A stretch of 64,000 nt of DNA, from assembly GCF_004331455.1 (NCBI RefSeq), contig NZ_SJJR01000016.1, positions 1 to 64,000 of the forward strand, in the 5' to 3' direction. This document shows positions 16,094-25,380 of the stretch, in pieces (the first letter of the stretch is position 1; each line of letters begins with the position of its first letter). The notes beneath the pieces were generated by a model that saw only the letters and a program-made list of their open reading frames with translations, did no database searches and was not told the origin of the DNA. This DNA is from Micromonospora zingiberis. Lineage in GTDB: Bacteria; Actinomycetota; Actinomycetes; Mycobacteriales; Micromonosporaceae. The position numbers were made by a program, and so were the translations under genes.

Positions 16094-18163
16094 GTGTCAG
16101 CGGAGGCGGGGCCCGCGGCGACCAGAGGCCCAGACGATCATGTACGACGGGTCCGGCTGCCCGCCGACCGTCGTACCCCGGCAGCCGCGCGGGCGGTCGT
16201 GCGGTCCGTCCTCGCCGAGGCGAACCTGGACGAACTGCTCAACGAGGCACTTCTGCTGACCACGGAGCTGTCCACCAACGCCGTCGAGCACGCCCGCACC
16301 GAGTTGGACGTCGAGGTGACCGCCGATCGGGCGGGCCTGACCGTGACCGTGTCCGACTTCGCCTCCGGCCCCGTGGACGACCTGACGGTCGGCGTACGCA
16401 ACGTGGCGACGGACATCACCGAGGTCGCCGAACGCGGGCGAGGACTGCTGCTCGTCGATCACTTCGCCAGCCGCTGGGGCACCACGTACCTGCCCACCGG
16501 GAAGGGCGTGTGGTTCCGGCTGGACCGGCGCAGCCCCGACGGGCGGCAGCCGGACGGGTCCACGGTGCCGGCCAGCGACCCGGACGGCGCCGGACAGAAC
16601 GCCGCTCCCAGCGCCGGGGCGATGAGCACTCTGATGCAGACCACCCCGGACCCGTACGCCGAGGATCCACTGCCCGATTTCGCCAGCAACCTGCTCACCC
16701 GGGTGGCGGAGATGGTCGGTGCCGCCGGAGGTGTGGTGCGGCTGGATCGTGGCGACGGGCAGGGCACCCAGGTGCTCGCCCGCTACGGCCGGCAGCCCCG
16801 GGCCGGCAACGATCTGCTCCGGGTGCCGTTGGCGGTGCATCGCCCGTACGCCGGGGAGCTGGAACTGGACGCCGCGCCCACCGCGTACGCCCGTCCGCTG
16901 GCGGTGCTGACCGCCGAACGGCTCTCGCTGCACCTGGAGAACGACCGGCTGCGCCGCGCCGACGTACGCCGGCAGGCCTGGCTCACCTTCCTCGCCGAGG
17001 CCAGCGAACTGCTCGCCCAGTCGCTGGACGTCGAGCTGACCATGGCGCTCATCCCGCAGCTGGTGGTGCCCCGGCTCGGTCAGTGGTGCGCGGTGCACAC
17101 CACCGACGAGTGGGGTCGGCTCCGCCTCGCCGCCGCCAGTCACGCGGACGAGGCGATGCTGCCGCAGTTGCACGCCACCCTGCGGGAGGCCGGTCCCGAC
17201 TCGATCCAGGCCCGGCTGCGGGAGGCCAGCCGCAACGGCACCCAGACACCGCTGGGCGCGCCGATGGAGGGTTTCGCCGTACCGCTGATCGCCCGGGGCC
17301 AGCGCCTCGGCACCCTGGCGGTCGGACGACACCAGCGGCACCGGCATGACCCGGACGAGATCGCGGTGCTGGAGGACGTGGCCCGGCGGGCGGCCCTGGC
17401 CATCGAGAACGCCCGGATCCACGCGGAACGCCGACGCATAGCCCAGACTCTGCAACAGTCGCTGCTGCCCCCGGTGCTGCCGCCGGTGGAGGGCATCGGC
17501 TTCGCCGCCGAGTACGTGCCGACCGGCGGAGACGCCGACGTCGGCGGCGACTTCTACGACGTGGTGCCGCTGCCGGATGGGCGCTGGCTGGTGGTGATCG
17601 GCGACGTCTCCGGCAAGGGGGTGCAGGCCGCCGCGGTGACCGGGCTGGTTCGGGACGTGATCCGGGTACTGGCCGGAGACGGGAAACCGCTGCCCGAGTT
17701 GCTGTCCCGGCTGAACGAGACGCTTGTCGAACGGGGCTCCGGCCGCTACTGCACGCTGGCGCTGGCCGTGGTCGGCCCCGGCGAGGGCGACCGGCTCGGT
17801 GTCGGGCTGCATCTGGCCGGGCACGACCGGCCGTTGCTGCTACGCTCCGGCGGCGGCCCGGCCAGCTTCGTCGGCACCGGCGGTACCGCGCTCGGTCTGC
17901 TCGACAGAATCAGCTCCCCGACGTCGGAGATCAACCTGGGCCCAGGCGACTGCCTGGTCTTCTACACCGACGGGGTGACCGAGCGCCGCCGGGGCCGGGA
18001 GCTTTTCGGGACCAGCCGGCTGCGCGACGCGGCCACCCCGCTCGCCGGTTACCCGGCGGATGTGGTGGCGGCCCGGCTACGCTCCACCGCGATCAACTTC
18101 TCGGTGGAGGAGCCCCGCGACGACATCGCCATCCTCGTCCTGCGTAACGACACCGCCGTGTGA
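16094..18163 (+). CDS. ATPase-GAF-SpoIIE (PP2C) phosphatase regulator
   Basis: About 689 residues. Residues 20-135 form an RsbW-type ATPase (ELSTNAVEHA N-box, ERGRGL G-box). A GAF domain (about 290-430) follows, then a SpoIIE PP2C phosphatase (about 450-688) with metal-binding G-G-D-F-Y-D (near 484), F-Y-T-D-G-V-T-E (near 622) and D-D-I-A-I-L (near 675). Such fusions can both phosphorylate and dephosphorylate STAS antagonists. GTG at 16094 is preferred because GGAGG lies 8 bases before it; in-frame GTGs at 16073 and 16079 are alternatives. The frame open upstream of this is a shadow of the kinase repeats. The 154-bp gap to the divergent kinase gene should hold both promoters. Confidence 0.88.
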   Translation: MSAEAGPAATRGPDDHVRRVRLPADRRTPAAARAVVRSVLAEANLDELLNEALLLTTELSTNAVEHARTELDVEVTADRAGLTVTVSDFASGPVDDLTVGVRNVATDITEVAERGRGLLLVDHFASRWGTTYLPTGKGVWFRLDRRSPDGRQPDGSTVPASDPDGAGQNAAPSAGAMSTLMQTTPDPYAEDPLPDFASNLLTRVAEMVGAAGGVVRLDRGDGQGTQVLARYGRQPRAGNDLLRVPLAVHRPYAGELELDAAPTAYARPLAVLTAERLSLHLENDRLRRADVRRQAWLTFLAEASELLAQSLDVELTMALIPQLVVPRLGQWCAVHTTDEWGRLRLAAASHADEAMLPQLHATLREAGPDSIQARLREASRNGTQTPLGAPMEGFAVPLIARGQRLGTLAVGRHQRHRHDPDEIAVLEDVARRAALAIENARIHAERRRIAQTLQQSLLPPVLPPVEGIGFAAEYVPTGGDADVGGDFYDVVPLPDGRWLVVIGDVSGKGVQAAAVTGLVRDVIRVLAGDGKPLPELLSRLNETLVERGSGRYCTLALAVVGPGEGDRLGVGLHLAGHDRPLLLRSGGGPASFVGTGGTALGLLDRISSPTSEINLGPGDCLVFYTDGVTERRRGRELFGTSRLRDAATPLAGYPADVVAARLRSTAINFSVEEPRDDIAILVLRNDTAV

Positions 18164-18197
18164 CCCGCTCCGATCCGCCGCCTGAGCGCCGGGCGGG

Positions 18198-19544
18198 TCA
18201 GAGGCCGCCGGGAAGGCGGCCGGGGGCGAGCCGGTGGGCGGGGTCGAGGTGCTGCTTGACCGCGCGGAGCCGGGCCAGGCCGGCCAGCTCGCCCCAGAGG
18301 TCGACGGCCCGCCGGACGGCGGGTGGCGCGGCGAGCACCACGCATCGGCCCTGTCGGGCGAGCAGCACGCTGCGGACGGCGGCCAGGATCGCCGCCACCC
18401 GGTCGGGCGGCAGCGCGCCGGGCAGGGCGGCATGCACCACACCGAGACCGGCCGAGCCGCGAACCGGGATGGGCGCCCCGGCGGCGTCGCGCAGTGCGTA
18501 CACCGCCGCGTGCAGATCGGTGATGGGCACCTCCAGCCGCAACGCGGTGTCGCCGGGCGCGAACGGATAGCTGCGCCACCAGGACGGGGCCGACCGGGCC
18601 ACCGTCGCGCGGGCGCCGAGCAGCGACACCAGCCGGTCGCTGCGCTCCGCCACGTCGGAGGGCCCACCCTCCAGCAACACCACCAGGCAACCGGCGCCCG
18701 CCGGGCCGGCCGCTGCCCGACCGGTCATGGACGGATGGCGAGCCATCGCGGCGGCCCGGCGGTCCCACTGCGGCCGGGGTCCCGCGCCGGCCGGCAGGTC
18801 GAGCTCGATCGCGGCCGGATCGAGGCGGGCGGCGAGCACCGCCCGGATCAGGTCGTGCACCTCGAGCGGGGTCCACACCGGCCGGGTCACCCAGACCCGG
18901 CTGGCGGGCATGGGCTGCACCCGCAGGGTCGCGCTGACCAGTACGCCGAGCGCCCCCTCCGAGCCGCACAGCAGCCGCGCCTGAGCCAGCCCGGACGCCC
19001 CGCCGTCGGCCTCGGTCAACTCGCCGTCGGCGGCCAGGTAACGCAGGCCGACGAGTTGGTCGCAGGCGGTGCCGTGCCGGTGCCGCAGCGGGCCGGCCTC
19101 GTCGGCGGCGAGCACCCCACCCACGGTGGCACCGGGCGAGGGCGCGTCCACCGCGAGCCGCTGACCGGTGCGTTCCAGGGTGGCCTGCACCGCGCGCAAG
19201 GGCGTGCCAGCGCCGACCTCGGCCGTGCCCGGACCGGGTGACTGATGCCCGATGCCGGCCAGTCGCCCGGTGTCGAGCATGATGTCGACCCGCTCGGGCG
19301 GCGCACCCCAGTCGATCTTGGTGCCGGCGCCGCGCGGCACCACGGTCAGGTCGTGTCGAGCGGCCAACTGGAGCACCTGGGCCGCCGCGTGGGCGCCACC
19401 CGGGACCGCCACCCAACGGGCGGCGCGGCCGGCCACCTCGTCGGCCGGTCCGGCGAACCGGGCGAAGCGCGGACCACAGATCTCGATCAGTCGGTGGGTG
19501 ATGTCGAGGGCACCGGACGCGCCGGTGGTACGTGCTGGCACCAT
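18198..19544 (-). CDS. FAD-binding oxidase, GlcE/GlcD-like
   Basis: About 448 residues. The N-terminal half is a PCMH-type FAD domain: V-P-R-G-A-G-T-K near residue 80 and P-G-A-T-V-G-G-V near 145 bind the cofactor. The smaller C-terminal half resembles the glycolate oxidase FAD subunit GlcE. No iron-sulfur cysteines are seen. The substrate is probably a 2-hydroxy acid, but that is inference. The ATG at 19544 is chosen over the one at 19559, because the latter lies inside an SOS-like box. TACGAT ends six bases before 19544, giving a leaderless promoter. Convergent with the SpoIIE gene (34-bp gap). Confidence 0.75.
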   Translation of the reverse strand: MVPARTTGASGALDITHRLIEICGPRFARFAGPADEVAGRAARWVAVPGGAHAAAQVLQLAARHDLTVVPRGAGTKIDWGAPPERVDIMLDTGRLAGIGHQSPGPGTAEVGAGTPLRAVQATLERTGQRLAVDAPSPGATVGGVLAADEAGPLRHRHGTACDQLVGLRYLAADGELTEADGGASGLAQARLLCGSEGALGVLVSATLRVQPMPASRVWVTRPVWTPLEVHDLIRAVLAARLDPAAIELDLPAGAGPRPQWDRRAAAMARHPSMTGRAAAGPAGAGCLVVLLEGGPSDVAERSDRLVSLLGARATVARSAPSWWRSYPFAPGDTALRLEVPITDLHAAVYALRDAAGAPIPVRGSAGLGVVHAALPGALPPDRVAAILAAVRSVLLARQGRCVVLAAPPAVRRAVDLWGELAGLARLRAVKQHLDPAHRLAPGRLPGGL

Positions 19545-19550
19545 GCCGCG

Positions 19551-19556
19551 ATCGTA
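19551..19556 (-). promoter_or_regulatory. -10 element TACGAT of the FAD oxidase gene
   Basis: On the minus strand TACGAT is followed by six bases and ATG (19544). It overlaps the SOS-like box, so LexA binding would block it. Confidence 0.45.
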
Positions 19557-19567
19557 CATGTGTTCGA
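19552..19567. promoter_or_regulatory. LexA (SOS)-like box, one mismatch
   Basis: TCGTACATGTGTTCGA matches the actinobacterial SOS consensus TCGAACRNRYGTTCGA at all but one position. It lies between the divergent FAD oxidase and oligopeptidase genes, next to the former's -10. Confidence 0.5.
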
Positions 19568-19613
19568 ACTATTCGGAAGGCATTTGCATCGCCCCGGAGA
19601 CCAGCAGGGCCGG

Positions 19614-19619
19614 TAACGT
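19614..19619 (+). promoter_or_regulatory. Leaderless-type -10 element (TAACGT)
   Basis: TAACGT ends six bases before the GTG at 19626 of the oligopeptidase gene; no ribosome-binding site is present. Confidence 0.5.
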
Positions 19620-19625
19620 GGCGCC

Positions 19626-21722
19626 GTGACCACCGAGACCCCCGTACCCGTGGCGAAGCGGGTACCGACCGAACGCCTCCACCACGGCGACACCGTCGTC
19701 GACGAGTACGCCTGGCTGGCCGCCAAGGACGATCCGGAAACCATCGACTACCTCAACGCCGAAAACGCCTGGACCGAACGGCGAACAGCGCACCTGTCCG
19801 GGCTGCGTACCGAGTTGTTCGAGGAGATCCGGCGGCGTACCCAGGAGACCGACCTGTCGGTGCCGACCCGCAAGGGCGAGCACTGGTACTACACCCGCAC
19901 CGTCGAGGGCCAGCAGTACGGCGTGCACTGTCGCCGGGCGGTCCGCGACGGCGAGACCGCGCCCCCGATCAGCACCGACGGCGCCCCACTGGACGGCGAG
20001 GAGATCCTGCTCGACGGCAACCTGCTCGCCGAGGGACACGACTTCTTCTCGCTGGGCGCGTTCGACGTCAGCCCCGACGGGCGTTTCCTGGCGTACTCCA
20101 CGGACTTCTCCGGCGACGAGCGGTTCACCCTGCGGATCAAGGACCTCGCCAGCGGCGATCTGCTGGCCGACGAGATTCCCGGCACCTTCTACGGCACCGC
20201 CTGGTCGGCCGACGCCACCGCGCTGTTCTACGTGACCGTGGACGAGGCGTGGCGACCGCACCGGGTCTGGCGGCACCTGGTCGGCACGGCCGCCACCGAC
20301 GACGTGGTGGTGCACGCCGAGGACGACGAACGGTTCTGGGTCGGGGTCGAGCTGACCCGCTCGGAGCGGTTCATCCTGATCGACATCGCCAGCAAGCTGA
20401 CCAGCGAGGTACGGGTCATCCCGGCCGACAACCCGACCGGCGAGCCGGCGGTGATCGCGCCGCGCCGGCAGGGCGTCGAGTACTCGGTGGAGCACCACGG
20501 ACACCGGTTCCTGATCCTGCACAACGACGGCGCCGAGGACTTCGCCCTGGCGTACACCTCGGTGGACGCGCCGGGCGACTGGGTGCCACTGATCGACCAT
20601 TCCCCCGGCACCCGGCTGGAGTCGGTGGACGCCTTCGCCGACCACCTGGTCGTCACCCTGCGCAGCAACGGCCTGACCGGTCTGCGGGTGCTGCCGCTCG
20701 ACGGCGGCGACGGCAACGACATCGAGTTTCCCGAGCCGCTGCACACCGTCGGCCTGGACGCCAACCCCGAATACCGCACGAACCGACTACGGCTGCGCTA
20801 CACCTCGTTGATCATCCCCGACTCGGTGTACGACTACGACGTGGCGACCCGCGAGCTGACGCTGCTGCGGCGCCGGCCGGTGCTGCCCGGGCCGGACGGG
20901 CGGGCCTACCAGCCGGAGGACTACGAGCAGCAGCGGGAGTGGGCGCTGGCCGACGACGGCACGCGGGTGCCGATCTCGCTGGTCTACCGACGGGGTACCC
21001 CACGCGACGGCTCCGCGCCCTGCGTCCTTTACGGCTACGGATCGTACGAGGCCAGCATGGACCCCTGGTTCTCGGTCGGCCGGCTGTCCCTGCTGGACCG
21101 TGGGGTGGTCTTCGCGGTGGCCCACATCCGTGGCGGCGGCGAACTGGGCCGCCGCTGGTACGACCACGGCAAGATGCTGGCCAAGAAGAACACCTTCACC
21201 GACTTCGTCGCCTGCGCCCGGCACCTGGCGAAGGCCGGCTGGACGGCTCCGGACCGGCTGGTCGCCCGGGGCGGCTCGGCCGGTGGCCTGCTGATGGGCG
21301 CGGTGGCCAACCTCGCACCGGACGCCTTCGCCGGCATCGTCGCGCAGGTGCCGTTCGTGGACGCGCTCAACACGATCCTCGACCCGTCGCTGCCGCTGAC
21401 CGTCACCGAATGGGAGGAGTGGGGCAACCCGCTGGCCGACCCGGAGGTGTACGCCTACATGAAGTCGTACACGCCGTACGAGAACGTCGCCCCGCTGGAA
21501 TACCCGGCGATCCTCGCGATGACCAGCCTCAACGACACCCGGGTGCTCTACCACGAGCCGGCGAAGTGGATCGCCCGGCTGCGGGCCACCGCACCGCAGG
21601 GCGACTACCTGCTCAAGACCGAGATGGAGGCCGGCCACGGCGGGCCCAGCGGGCGCTACGACGCCTGGCGGGAGGAAGCCTTCATCAACGCCTGGATCCT
21701 GGACCGCCTCGACCGCGCCTGA
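19626..21722 (+). CDS. ptrB: Oligopeptidase B-like S9 serine peptidase
   Basis: 698-residue cytoplasmic prolyl-oligopeptidase-family enzyme. An N-terminal beta-propeller (about 80-415) gates a C-terminal alpha/beta-hydrolase domain. The nucleophile is S551 in G-G-S-A-G-G, and the catalytic histidine is H671 in E-A-G-H-G-G. Length and the sequence near the nucleophile match oligopeptidase B (cleaves short peptides after Arg/Lys) rather than prolyl oligopeptidase. Start GTG at 19626 has TAACGT six bases upstream and no Shine-Dalgarno, so it is probably leaderless. Followed by a strong hairpin (21750-21784). Confidence 0.88.
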   Translation: MTTETPVPVAKRVPTERLHHGDTVVDEYAWLAAKDDPETIDYLNAENAWTERRTAHLSGLRTELFEEIRRRTQETDLSVPTRKGEHWYYTRTVEGQQYGVHCRRAVRDGETAPPISTDGAPLDGEEILLDGNLLAEGHDFFSLGAFDVSPDGRFLAYSTDFSGDERFTLRIKDLASGDLLADEIPGTFYGTAWSADATALFYVTVDEAWRPHRVWRHLVGTAATDDVVVHAEDDERFWVGVELTRSERFILIDIASKLTSEVRVIPADNPTGEPAVIAPRRQGVEYSVEHHGHRFLILHNDGAEDFALAYTSVDAPGDWVPLIDHSPGTRLESVDAFADHLVVTLRSNGLTGLRVLPLDGGDGNDIEFPEPLHTVGLDANPEYRTNRLRLRYTSLIIPDSVYDYDVATRELTLLRRRPVLPGPDGRAYQPEDYEQQREWALADDGTRVPISLVYRRGTPRDGSAPCVLYGYGSYEASMDPWFSVGRLSLLDRGVVFAVAHIRGGGELGRRWYDHGKMLAKKNTFTDFVACARHLAKAGWTAPDRLVARGGSAGGLLMGAVANLAPDAFAGIVAQVPFVDALNTILDPSLPLTVTEWEEWGNPLADPEVYAYMKSYTPYENVAPLEYPAILAMTSLNDTRVLYHEPAKWIARLRATAPQGDYLLKTEMEAGHGGPSGRYDAWREEAFINAWILDRLDRA

Positions 21723-21749
21723 CCTCGACCGGGCACCACCGGCAGACCG

Positions 21750-21784
21750 GCGGCCTCGGTGACACGTCTGGTCACCGAGGCCGC
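21750..21784 (+). terminator. Hairpin terminator after oligopeptidase gene
   Basis: 14-bp perfect stem (21750-21763 with 21771-21784) around a 7-base loop ACGTCTG, 28 bases after the stop codon. No T-tract follows, as is common in high-GC actinomycetes. Confidence 0.75.
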
Positions 21785-21894
21785 GGCTCAGATGGCCGCC
21801 GCGACCATGCTGGCGGCTGGCGACCGGCAATGGTGGGGCTGGGTATACCCGCGAAAGTGGATCCAGTCGGCTGGGGTGGACCCGGCCGCGTCAC

Positions 21895-21900
21895 TAGCGT
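21895..21900 (+). promoter_or_regulatory. Leaderless-type -10 element (TAGCGT)
   Basis: TAGCGT ends seven bases before the ATG at 21908 of the sensor kinase gene. Confidence 0.5.
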
Positions 21901-21907
21901 TCCCGGC

Positions 21908-23197
21908 ATGACATCGGCCGCACCGACCCATCTCGCCCAGGCCCTGCGCCGCCGCCGGTATCCGCTGACCGGCTGGCCGTGGCGCGCCCTGGCCTACCTC
22001 CTGACCAGTGTGCCGCTGGCCGGCGTACTCTCGCTCGGGCCGCTCGTGGTGCTGGCTCCACTCGTCGCCGCGACCAACGCCGCACGCCAGGGTCGGCCCA
22101 TGTCGCTGTCACTCACCGTGTTCCTCAATGTCGTCGCGTTGACCGTCCTGCTGCTGGCGCCGCTGCTCGCCGTGCCGGTGGCGGCCGTCGAGCGGTACCG
22201 ACTCGGCCTCGTCGACGACCGACCGCTACCCCCGGCGCCCTGGCGCGGGCTCGCCGCCCGGTACGCCACGGGGGCGGCCTGGCGGGAGGCGGCGTACCTG
22301 TTCTTCCTCGGTGCTGTCGTGCCCGCCGTCTACTGGCTGTTCACCCTCATCGTGCTGATGGTGCTGCTGCTGATCGCCAGCCCGTTCGTGGTCGGTCCGG
22401 GCGAGCAGGTGGTGGTGCTCTGGGCCACTGCCGAGACACCCGCGCAGGCCGCACCGTACGCGATTGTCGGCGTGCTGCTGCTGCCGGTGCTGTGGTACGC
22501 GGTCGGCGTGCTGGCGGCGGCCCAGGGCGCGGTGGCCCGGTGGCTGCTGTGGGCCGCTCCGGACGGGACGGCGCTGCGCGAGGTGACCCGGTCCCGCGCC
22601 CGGCTGGTCGACGCGTACGAGGCCGAGCGGCGGCGCATCGAGCGTGACCTGCACGACGCTGCCCAACCCCGGCTGACCAACCTTGGTCTCCAGATCGGCC
22701 TGGCCCGGCTGGACGTGCCGGACGATTCCCCGGCCGCCAGGCCGCTGGACGCCGCGCACGAGCAGGCCAAGGGCCTGATGGTGCTGCTGCGACAGATCGT
22801 CCGGGGCATCCGCCCGCAGAGTCTCACCGATCTGGGACTGGCCGGCGCGGTCCGGGAACTCGCCGACGAATCACCGGTCCCGGTCGGGGTGCACACCGAC
22901 CTGGCACGCCCGCTGCCGGAGGCGGTCGAGACGACGGCGTACTTCGTGGTGTCGGAGGCGCTCGGCAACGTGGCCCGGCACGCTGCGGCGACCGGGGTCG
23001 AGGTGCGGCTCAGCGACACCGGCCGGGTGCTGGTCGTCGAGGTGACCGACGACGGTCGGGGTGGCGCGGATCCGGCGCGCGGCAGCGGCCTGACCGGGCT
23101 CGCCGACCGGGTCGCCGCCGCCGATGGGCGACTGTTGCTGTCCAGCCCGCCGGGCGGCCCCACTGTGCTGCGGGTGGAACTACCGTGGTCGGCATGA
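21908..23197 (+). CDS. Sensor histidine kinase, NarL-type partner (HisKA_3)
   Basis: About 429 residues. The N-terminal half has about six transmembrane segments (residues 25-215). The dimerisation/phosphoacceptor motif is E-R-D-L-H249-D-A-A-Q, typical of HisKA_3 kinases, followed by a short HATPase with N-box E-A-L-G-N-V-A-R-H. ATG at 21908 is preceded by TAGCGT at the leaderless spacing. Its stop overlaps the response regulator start by four bases (ATGA). The stimulus is unknown; the ABC exporter genes just beyond the regulator are a possible target. Confidence 0.9.
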   Translation: MTSAAPTHLAQALRRRRYPLTGWPWRALAYLLTSVPLAGVLSLGPLVVLAPLVAATNAARQGRPMSLSLTVFLNVVALTVLLLAPLLAVPVAAVERYRLGLVDDRPLPPAPWRGLAARYATGAAWREAAYLFFLGAVVPAVYWLFTLIVLMVLLLIASPFVVGPGEQVVVLWATAETPAQAAPYAIVGVLLLPVLWYAVGVLAAAQGAVARWLLWAAPDGTALREVTRSRARLVDAYEAERRRIERDLHDAAQPRLTNLGLQIGLARLDVPDDSPAARPLDAAHEQAKGLMVLLRQIVRGIRPQSLTDLGLAGAVRELADESPVPVGVHTDLARPLPEAVETTAYFVVSEALGNVARHAAATGVEVRLSDTGRVLVVEVTDDGRGGADPARGSGLTGLADRVAAADGRLLLSSPPGGPTVLRVELPWSA

Positions 23198-23847
23198 TCC
23201 GGGTCGTGCTCGCCGAGGACGAGGTGCTGCTGCGGGAAGGGCTGACGGCCCTGCTCGCCCGGTTCGACTTCGCGGTGCTCGACGCCGTCGACACCGCCCC
23301 GGCGCTGCTCGCCGCCGCCCGACGACACCGGCCCGACCTGGTGGTGACCGACATCCGGATGCCACCCGGCCACCGCGACGACGGGCTGCGCGCGGCGGTG
23401 GAGCTACGCGGCGAGCAGCCCGGCCTGGCCGTGGTGGTGCTCAGCCAGCACGTGCAGCCCGAGTACGCCTCGGCCCTCCTGGACAGCGCCGACGGCCGGC
23501 GGGTCGGCTACCTGCTCAAGGACCGCGTCGCCGAGGTCACCGAGTTCGTCGACAACCTGCGTACCGTCCTCGGCGGCGGCACCGTGGTCGATCCGGACGT
23601 GGTCCGTCGCCTGCTGCACCGCCCCCGCGACCCGCTGGCCGCCCTCACCGCACGCGAGCGGGAGGTGCTGGTGCTGGTCGCCGAGGGGCGGTCCAATCTG
23701 GCCATCGCCGCCCGGCTGCACGTCACCGAGGCGGCGATCGGCAAACACGTCGGCAACATCCTGGCCAAGCTCGGCCTGCCGCCGGACGACGACAGCAATC
23801 GGCGGGTGCTCGCCGCGCTGACCTACCTGCGCGCCAACACCGCCTGA
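23194..23847 (+). CDS. LuxR/NarL-family response regulator
   Basis: 217 residues. REC domain (1-120) with phospho-acceptor D53 in V-V-T-D-I-R-M-P, and a C-terminal LuxR-type helix-turn-helix (about 145-210) with L-T-x-R-E-R-E-V-L-x-L-V-A-E-G. It is the cognate regulator of the kinase that it overlaps by ATGA. Start ATG at 23194. An in-frame GTG at 23185 lies inside the kinase gene and is less likely. Confidence 0.92.
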   Translation: MIRVVLAEDEVLLREGLTALLARFDFAVLDAVDTAPALLAAARRHRPDLVVTDIRMPPGHRDDGLRAAVELRGEQPGLAVVVLSQHVQPEYASALLDSADGRRVGYLLKDRVAEVTEFVDNLRTVLGGGTVVDPDVVRRLLHRPRDPLAALTAREREVLVLVAEGRSNLAIAARLHVTEAAIGKHVGNILAKLGLPPDDDSNRRVLAALTYLRANTA

Positions 23848-23867
23848 GCCTCGGCACCGGGCTCAGG
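23843..23867. terminator. Bidirectional hairpin between convergent genes
   Basis: 8-bp perfect stem CCTGAGCC/GGCTCAGG around a 9-base loop. The stop codons of both converging genes (response regulator and permease) lie inside the stem arms. Confidence 0.65.
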
Positions 23868-25380
23868 TGGCCCGCAGCTCCTCCACCGCCGTGTTCGATC
23901 GCAGGAAGAGCAATCCCACGCCGACCGTGGCCAGCACCGCGACCACCGCGCCGCCGCCGAGCAGCGCCAACTGTCCCAGCGGTACGCCCGGAGCGCTCAC
24001 CACCTGGTCGACCTGCACGAACTCGACGTAGTTTTGGCGGGCGACCGGGTCCTGACACAGCTCGGCCGAGGCCCGGCACACCTCCTCGGTCCGGCCGCCC
24101 GAGGCGATGTCCCCCATGAGCATGCGGCCGATGACGTATCCGGCGCCCAGTGCGCTCAGTACGGCGGGCACCACCGGCGCCAGCACCTGCCAGAGGATCG
24201 AGGTGCCGATGGTGGTCCGGGGTACCCCGGTCGCCACCAGCGCCGCGTACGCCCGGCGTCGGGTGCTGATCCCCTCGACCACCATCACGATCAGGCCGGC
24301 GGCGGCGACCGTCACCGCCAGTGCGACCGCCAGATCGACCAGGTCCATCGTGCGCAGGTAGAACGAATCAGGCTGGAAGTCGGCGAAGCCGGCCACCTGG
24401 TTCTGCTCCCGTTCGAGCTGGTCCCTGAGCTGGAACCAGGCCCGGAACGCCGCCGCACCGGCGCCGAAGACGAGCGCCGCCAGCAACGCGGCGAAGGTCC
24501 GGCTGCCGGCCCACGGGTCGTCGGTCAACCGGCGGGCGGCCAGTAGTCGGGCCGGGCTGCTGGCGTACCGGTGCAGCAACCGCCCGACCAGGTACGAGAT
24601 CGTCCCGGTGCCCAGGACCACCCCCAGTACGGCCGAGATGGCGACGACCAGGACCACCAGGGCCAGCCAGGCATCCAGCGCCGGCCCGAGCGATTCCCGA
24701 ACGGGCTCGAACAGGGCGGCTGCCAGCACACCGAGCCCGACCAGCAGTGCTGGCCAGGGGCGGGGCGCGCCGGTCCGACCGGCCCGGCGGACCACCCCGA
24801 GTGGCGTGGTGGTGACCCCGCGCAGCATCACGGCGGTGGCGAGCGCGGCGATCGCCGGCAACGCGAGCACCACCACCGCCAGGGCCGGCACCGCTGGCAG
24901 CACGTCGGTCGGTAGGGCGAGTCGGCCGTCGCCGTCCGGCCGGTGCAGAAGCGTCCGGCCGACCAGGTATCCGGCCAGCCCGGCGAGGGCGCCGAGCAGG
25001 CTGGCCAGCCCGGTTTCCAGCGCCGCGAGGCGGGTCACCTGCCCCGGGGTCGCACCGGCCAGCCGCAACGCGGCCAGGCGCCGATCCCGCGCCGGAGCAC
25101 CGAGCCGGGCGCACTGCCCGGCCAGCGCCAGCACCGGGATGGTCAGCAGCAGCAGCGCGAACGCGGTGCCCCCGCGCAACCCCGGCTCCCGCAGCAGGGC
25201 GTTGGTGTACTGCTCCGACTGCGTCCCTTCGGGGCCGGGCGGTTTCTCGATCGCCAGGACGGTCAGCGCAGCCAGCACCACGAGGGTGGCCAGGGCGGCA
25301 CTCAGCGCGGTCAGCACCATCCGGGCGAGATCGGTGCGGTTGCCGGCCACGGCCAGCCGCGCCAGCGTGCCGGGACTCAC
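23863..25380 (-). CDS. ABC exporter permease, FtsX/MacB type
   Basis: 505 residues. Two FtsX-like halves are recognisable: a membrane segment at the N-terminus (about 20-45), a block of three to four segments in the middle, and a final set near 330-500 with an extracytoplasmic loop containing two cysteines. It is transcribed with the ATPase gene upstream (overlap at 25377-25380) and the PadR regulator. Such exporters usually remove antimicrobials or lipids, or act as sensors. The cargo cannot be read here. Confidence 0.82.
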   Translation of the reverse strand: MSPGTLARLAVAGNRTDLARMVLTALSAALATLVVLAALTVLAIEKPPGPEGTQSEQYTNALLREPGLRGGTAFALLLLTIPVLALAGQCARLGAPARDRRLAALRLAGATPGQVTRLAALETGLASLLGALAGLAGYLVGRTLLHRPDGDGRLALPTDVLPAVPALAVVVLALPAIAALATAVMLRGVTTTPLGVVRRAGRTGAPRPWPALLVGLGVLAAALFEPVRESLGPALDAWLALVVLVVAISAVLGVVLGTGTISYLVGRLLHRYASSPARLLAARRLTDDPWAGSRTFAALLAALVFGAGAAAFRAWFQLRDQLEREQNQVAGFADFQPDSFYLRTMDLVDLAVALAVTVAAAGLIVMVVEGISTRRRAYAALVATGVPRTTIGTSILWQVLAPVVPAVLSALGAGYVIGRMLMGDIASGGRTEEVCRASAELCQDPVARQNYVEFVQVDQVVSAPGVPLGQLALLGGGAVVAVLATVGVGLLFLRSNTAVEELRAT

